The notes beneath the pieces are model-generated. The model was not told the DNA's origin, searched no databases, and saw only the letters and a program-made list of their open reading frames with translations. This document shows, piece after piece, positions 60,348 to 64,000 of a DNA stretch of 64,000 bases (its first letter is position 1; every line of letters begins with the position of its first letter). The stretch lies in the NCBI GenBank assembly GCA_030063045.1, contig JAQSEB010000050.1, positions 2,170,001 through 2,234,000 of the forward strand. The letters are read 5' to 3'. The stretch comes from Pratylenchus scribneri (lineage: Eukaryota > Nematoda > Chromadorea > Rhabditida > Pratylenchidae). Made by a program: the position numbers and the translations under genes.

Positions 60348-63300
60348 TCAATTGCGAAAATGAAGATCGTAGAGAAGTGAGCCTTGCATGCCGACCAAAT
60401 TGAATAAATTCATAATTTGGAATATGTCATCATCAATTTGGCCCAATTGTTCGGCCATTGCCTAAAAAATCTTTTTAATTTAATGTAATTATTTCCCTTC
60501 CAATCCAAAGTTGGTGATGAACCAACTTGGCGCCATTTGTAATAAATCATTAAGGACTGAACCAATTTTTCTAATTTTAGTATCAAATTAAAGATCAGAC
60601 TCTAGGCTATCAAAACATATTATTTTTATTTAAATATATTCAAAATTGATGAAATTTTGCCCATAAAATAACTGAAAATTTAACTAATCCATAAAAAGAA
60701 GTTCATTTTAAATGGTTTTTTGAACATAATTCCATCAATTTTGAGCCAATTTAAATAAAATTAATATCATTTGATAGCAAAAAGTCTGCTCTTTAATTTG
60801 ATACTAAAATCATCAAAATTGGTTAAATCCTTAATTAGTTATTATTAACGGCGACAAATTGTTTCCTCCAATTCATGGCACTCACCAGTATTAAAAGTAA
60901 TCGATTCATTCTGTATTCCGGATTAATTCCATTGATTTGCCGTTGAAATACCAATTCAGTCAAAGCATTCAAATATTTATTTTGACATTGCTCAATTTTG
61001 TTTCGTCCTTCTTTTGTAAGTTTGGCCACTTATAATTTATATGCAAATTTTAAATTATTAATTCGGAGCAGCCCAACTTGTGGCCATTTATTATAAAACT
61101 CATCGAACTGATTTTGGTGATTTTAATATCAAATTCAAGAGCAGACTTTTGCCTATCTAATAATATTAATTTTATTTAAATTGGTTCAAAATTGACGGAG
61201 TTATGTTCAAAAAACAGACTGATGAATCTATAATAAAGGTCATTTTATATGTTTTTTTTTTCAGTAAAACATCATCAATTCTCTTCTCATTCAATTTAGA
61301 TAAAATTAATATTATTTGATAGCCAAAGTCTGCTCTTTAATTTGATACTAAAATCATCAAAAATTGATTCATTCTTTTATGGGTTATAATAATTGGCGAC
61401 AAGAAGATGGGGGATTTGATTGATGCCCCATTCCACATTTCGGTACCTGGAGTAAAAAAGCAAATAACCCTTAAGAGGGCATATTCCTCTTCGGTGATGG
61501 CCAATTGTTGGATTGGTTGGACCAATTCTCGGGTGGCCAATTCCATCCTTGATCCCAACATTTCCACCATTCTTTTGTCCATTTCCTCCTGTTCTTGGCC
61601 TATTGGGAAGAAGCAATCCGCACCAAATGTTATTCCAGAAATTTGGAATTTCGCAGTCCTTTGGGCGATCAGAAGCCAGGAACAACGAGTCAATCTCTTC
61701 ACAACAAGTCGACGCTGAAATAAATAATTTTTATAAGGATAATATTTAATTTGTCGAAAATACATTGAAATAACGAAAAAAGAGAACAAAAATAAGTATA
61801 AATGGGTTTAATGGTTTAATGGTTTGCCCTTCATTCTCAAACCATATACCCAAAATGGGATAGAGCTGGCTTAAAAAAAACGCATTGAATAATAATATAT
61901 AATTTATTATGGTTTGGTTAACAATTAAAGGGTATTAAACGGTTTAAACCCATTTTGGTTTAATGGTTCATAACTAAATTAGAATTGGTTAAATTAATAT
62001 AAAAACCAAAACATAATCAATGATGCATCTTGATGAGAATTATTGATTGAGTAATTGTTTATGAGTCTTAGGATAAACTTCTGAACCATTATAATTTTTT
62101 CGGCATTTTCAATTTTTTGGAAAATTCAATGTTTTTCGGGAAATTAAAAATTTCAAAATTTTAAACCCAATCAGTTTCGGCCAATTCCATCAATTCCGGC
62201 ATATGGCTGACCCAATCAAAATATAGGGTAATTGAGCGGGGATAAACTTGCACAATTCGTCCCGGATTCACAATATTCTTTGAATTCCAGCAAATCTTCA
62301 CCGAAAAAAGTGTCAAGAAAAAAAAGTAATAAAATTACGGGAAATCTATTTGTGATTAGGCCAGGCTGTTTTAATGCCAATTCCAGTGGAATTTCCAAAT
62401 TTATTTTTGGGCCTGACTCTACTGCACATTTGCTGTTCAAATCGACGAAAAAATCACAAAATTGTTCAACTTGAAGAAAATAATTGGCCATGGATTTGCT
62501 CTCCCCAGGGCGATAGAAGAGAATGGCACGGGAAAAGCCTAATGCCATTTTGGAGGAAAAATTCTGGAAATATAAAAAAAAAATAAAATTAATTGGGCGA
62601 ACATGAAGAAGCTGATTATGTTGGAGGATGGCTTGAAGGATTGGGACAAAATGTTTGGAGAATTCATTGGTGGAAAAAGAAGATGTTGATGTCCCCTCAA
62701 TGGCAGGTAACATTAATTGGGGCAATTTGCATTTATCATCATGATTCAGAGACTGCTGACTGATTCCACTGTAATAAATGTTAAAATTATTTAATTGTTC
62801 CATAGGAAAGAAATTATAACAGTAAATTTGATTATAACGGTTTATTGGTTTGTTTTGTTAAACCCGAAACATTACAATTGATGCATTATTTGATAATTTT
62901 TTGGTTTATAAGTTAAGGTAATTCTAGCTTAGTTTTGAACCATTAAACCAATATAGGTTTAAACCTTTTAAAACCATTTAACTGTTGACCAAACCATAAC
63001 AAATTATATATATCATTCAATGCGTCTTGGCCAGCTCTATCCAATTTTGAGTATATTTGTTTAGGAATGTAAGCAATTATGAATGAATTATTTTGGCACT
63101 AGATTTTTTTAGCAATTTCACTATCATTATTTAAGCTTTTAAGGATAGAAATGGTTTTAGGATTCTCTTAATAAGCCGCTAATGCAATATTTTTAAAAGA
63201 ATGCCTCAAAAATGCATTTTACCTTCCACTGCTTGTTGATTGTTCAAATTGTTCAATGTTGATGTCATTTTCCTTCTCCTTTTTATGCTTTTTTTCATCA

Positions 63301-63930
63301 TTTTTCACATCAATTTCTTCCCTTTTAACAACCACTGAAAATTAATTAATTTTCCATAAATAAATTCATTTTTAAAACCCACTTTCTGGACGCATTCCTT
63401 CCTCCAAACATTTTGACATTCGACATGCCCTGCAGCTGTTTCGATATTCTAAATTTTTGTTCAAGAATTCACAATTCTTTTCATACAAATTCCCTTACCT
63501 TTTCTAACAGCACATTTTCCATCGTAAGGACAGTCATAAATTTTCTGGAAACGAACGGAACGTCGAAAGAAGCCTACAGAGGTGAAACAATTTCCATTAA
63601 AAAAATTATCCTTAAATCCTAGAATCTAGAAAAAATTATAATTTTCTATTTATTATTTAAGAGATGAAATATTTTTATTTTCTCCTAAATTTGTGTTAAT
63701 TTTTGATCATTTTAACCTCTAAATTTTGCTTAATGCTTTCCAATTATTTGGATACTGGGAATGTACCCATAATTTAAAAATTAAGGAAAAAGTTACCTAT
63801 AATAATTTTCGATTTCAATTTCATAATAATGTTATTTTCTTTCCCATTTTCCACCTTTACATCCGCTGCAACAAAAATTTCCATAATGCCTTCTGGCCCC
63901 ATCAGCACCACAGACTCGGCACAATTCCAT
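60348..63930 (-). CDS. Nuclear hormone receptor C (divergent nematode type)
   Basis: Exons (minus): 63855-63930, 63499-63573, 63383-63448, 63223-63334, 62603-62768, 62339-62563, 62167-62277, 61447-61714, 60886-61028, 60348-60461; 451 residues, phases consistent. The start MELCRVCGADGARRHYG leads straight into the DNA-binding domain (CCSGCKG|FFRRSVRFQKIYDC, YRNSCRACRMSKC; the zinc-binding cysteines remain). A Lys/Glu hinge follows, then the ligand-binding-type domain (FLQVEQFCDFFVD, LYFDWVSHMPELMEL, VVKRLTRCSWLLIAQRTA, KYLNALTELVFQ, IDDDIFQIMNLFNL). The exon 61447-61714 is continuous where A and B have an intron. Probable role: nuclear transcription factor. An upstream non-coding or extra exon could lie past the window edge. 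Confidence 0.88.
60487..60858. mobile_element. S1 palindromic MITE-like element, intron 9 of nuclear receptor C
   Basis: Arms: TTTTAGTATCAAATTAAAG...TGATGAAATTTTGCCC near 60577-60665 are inverted in CATCAATTTTGAGCC...CTTTAATTTGATACTAAAAT near 60730-60810. It ends near ATTAACGGCGACAAATTG, overlapping the approach to exon 9. Confidence 0.72.
61075..61400. mobile_element. S1 palindromic MITE-like element, intron 8 of nuclear receptor C
   Basis: Same arms as the previous copy (ATATCAAATTCAAGAGCAGAC left, TCTGCTCTTTAATTTGATAC right) and the same end TAATAATTGGCGACAAG. The two copies bracket exon 60886-61028. Confidence 0.72.
61740..62160 (+). mobile_element. R1 element copy filling an intron of nuclear receptor C
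   Basis: Left end ATATTTAATTTGTCGAAAAT, core ATGGTTTGGTTAACAATTAA, right end TCAATGTTTTTCGGGAAATT. The inverted ends are clear in this copy. Confidence 0.8.
62820..63150 (-). mobile_element. R1 element copy in a nuclear receptor C intron
   Basis: Reverse core ACTGTTGACCAAACCATAAC and CATTCAATGCGTCTTGGCC. Confidence 0.75.
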
Positions 63931-64000
63931 TTGATGTTGTCTTTTACCAATCTCTACTTATCATATCATTCCAAAAAATTACTATATTTTGCATCCATTA

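Noticed and set aside
48908..63930. Introns created by the R1 elements themselves (introner-like)
   Set aside because: The host intron positions are mostly shared by receptor paralogues that lack the element, so the introns are older than the insertions.

Overview
The window is AT-rich, intron-dense animal DNA, and its gene content points to a nematode: a cluster of divergent (supplementary-type) nuclear hormone receptors, an ShKT/SXC secreted protein, a UDP-glycosyltransferase, troponin I and a large ADAMTS protease. At least six introns start with GC instead of GT, each supported by reading phase. I recall frequent GC-AG introns being described for cyst nematodes (Globodera/Heterodera), so a plant-parasitic tylenchid is my best guess; that is inference. 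Nine protein genes can be built exon by exon with consistent phase.

Layout: 1443-14586 (+) ADAMTS metalloprotease with seven thrombospondin repeats; 15777-18203 (-) troponin I; 19115-22830 (-) UDP-glycosyltransferase; 22954-23563 (-) small acidic secreted protein; 25819-41328 (+) an unusual myosin heavy chain of about 1734 residues in 21 exons; 43917-45818 (+) F-box protein with an FBA-like C-terminus; 46607-48320 (-) ShKT-domain secreted protein with a frameshift; then three tandem nuclear receptors on the minus strand, 48908-53069, 55164-59170 and 60348-63930.

The rest is dominated by repeats. A 24-bp minisatellite occurs at five separate loci in both orientations, four of them in introns. 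A 26-bp and a 45-bp minisatellite occur once each. Several short palindromic (MITE-like) families sit mostly inside introns; the commonest (called R1 here) has eleven copies, ten of them intronic. Corresponding introns of the three receptor paralogues carry different elements, so the elements entered existing introns independently.

I see no operon or pathway linking the genes, no convincing tRNA or rRNA gene and no CRISPR. Nothing here is clearly a new biological system. The most checkable oddities are the myosin architecture, two single-base frameshifts, a GT-TG intron, a UGT that lacks its usual catalytic histidine, and the scattered 24-bp minisatellite.
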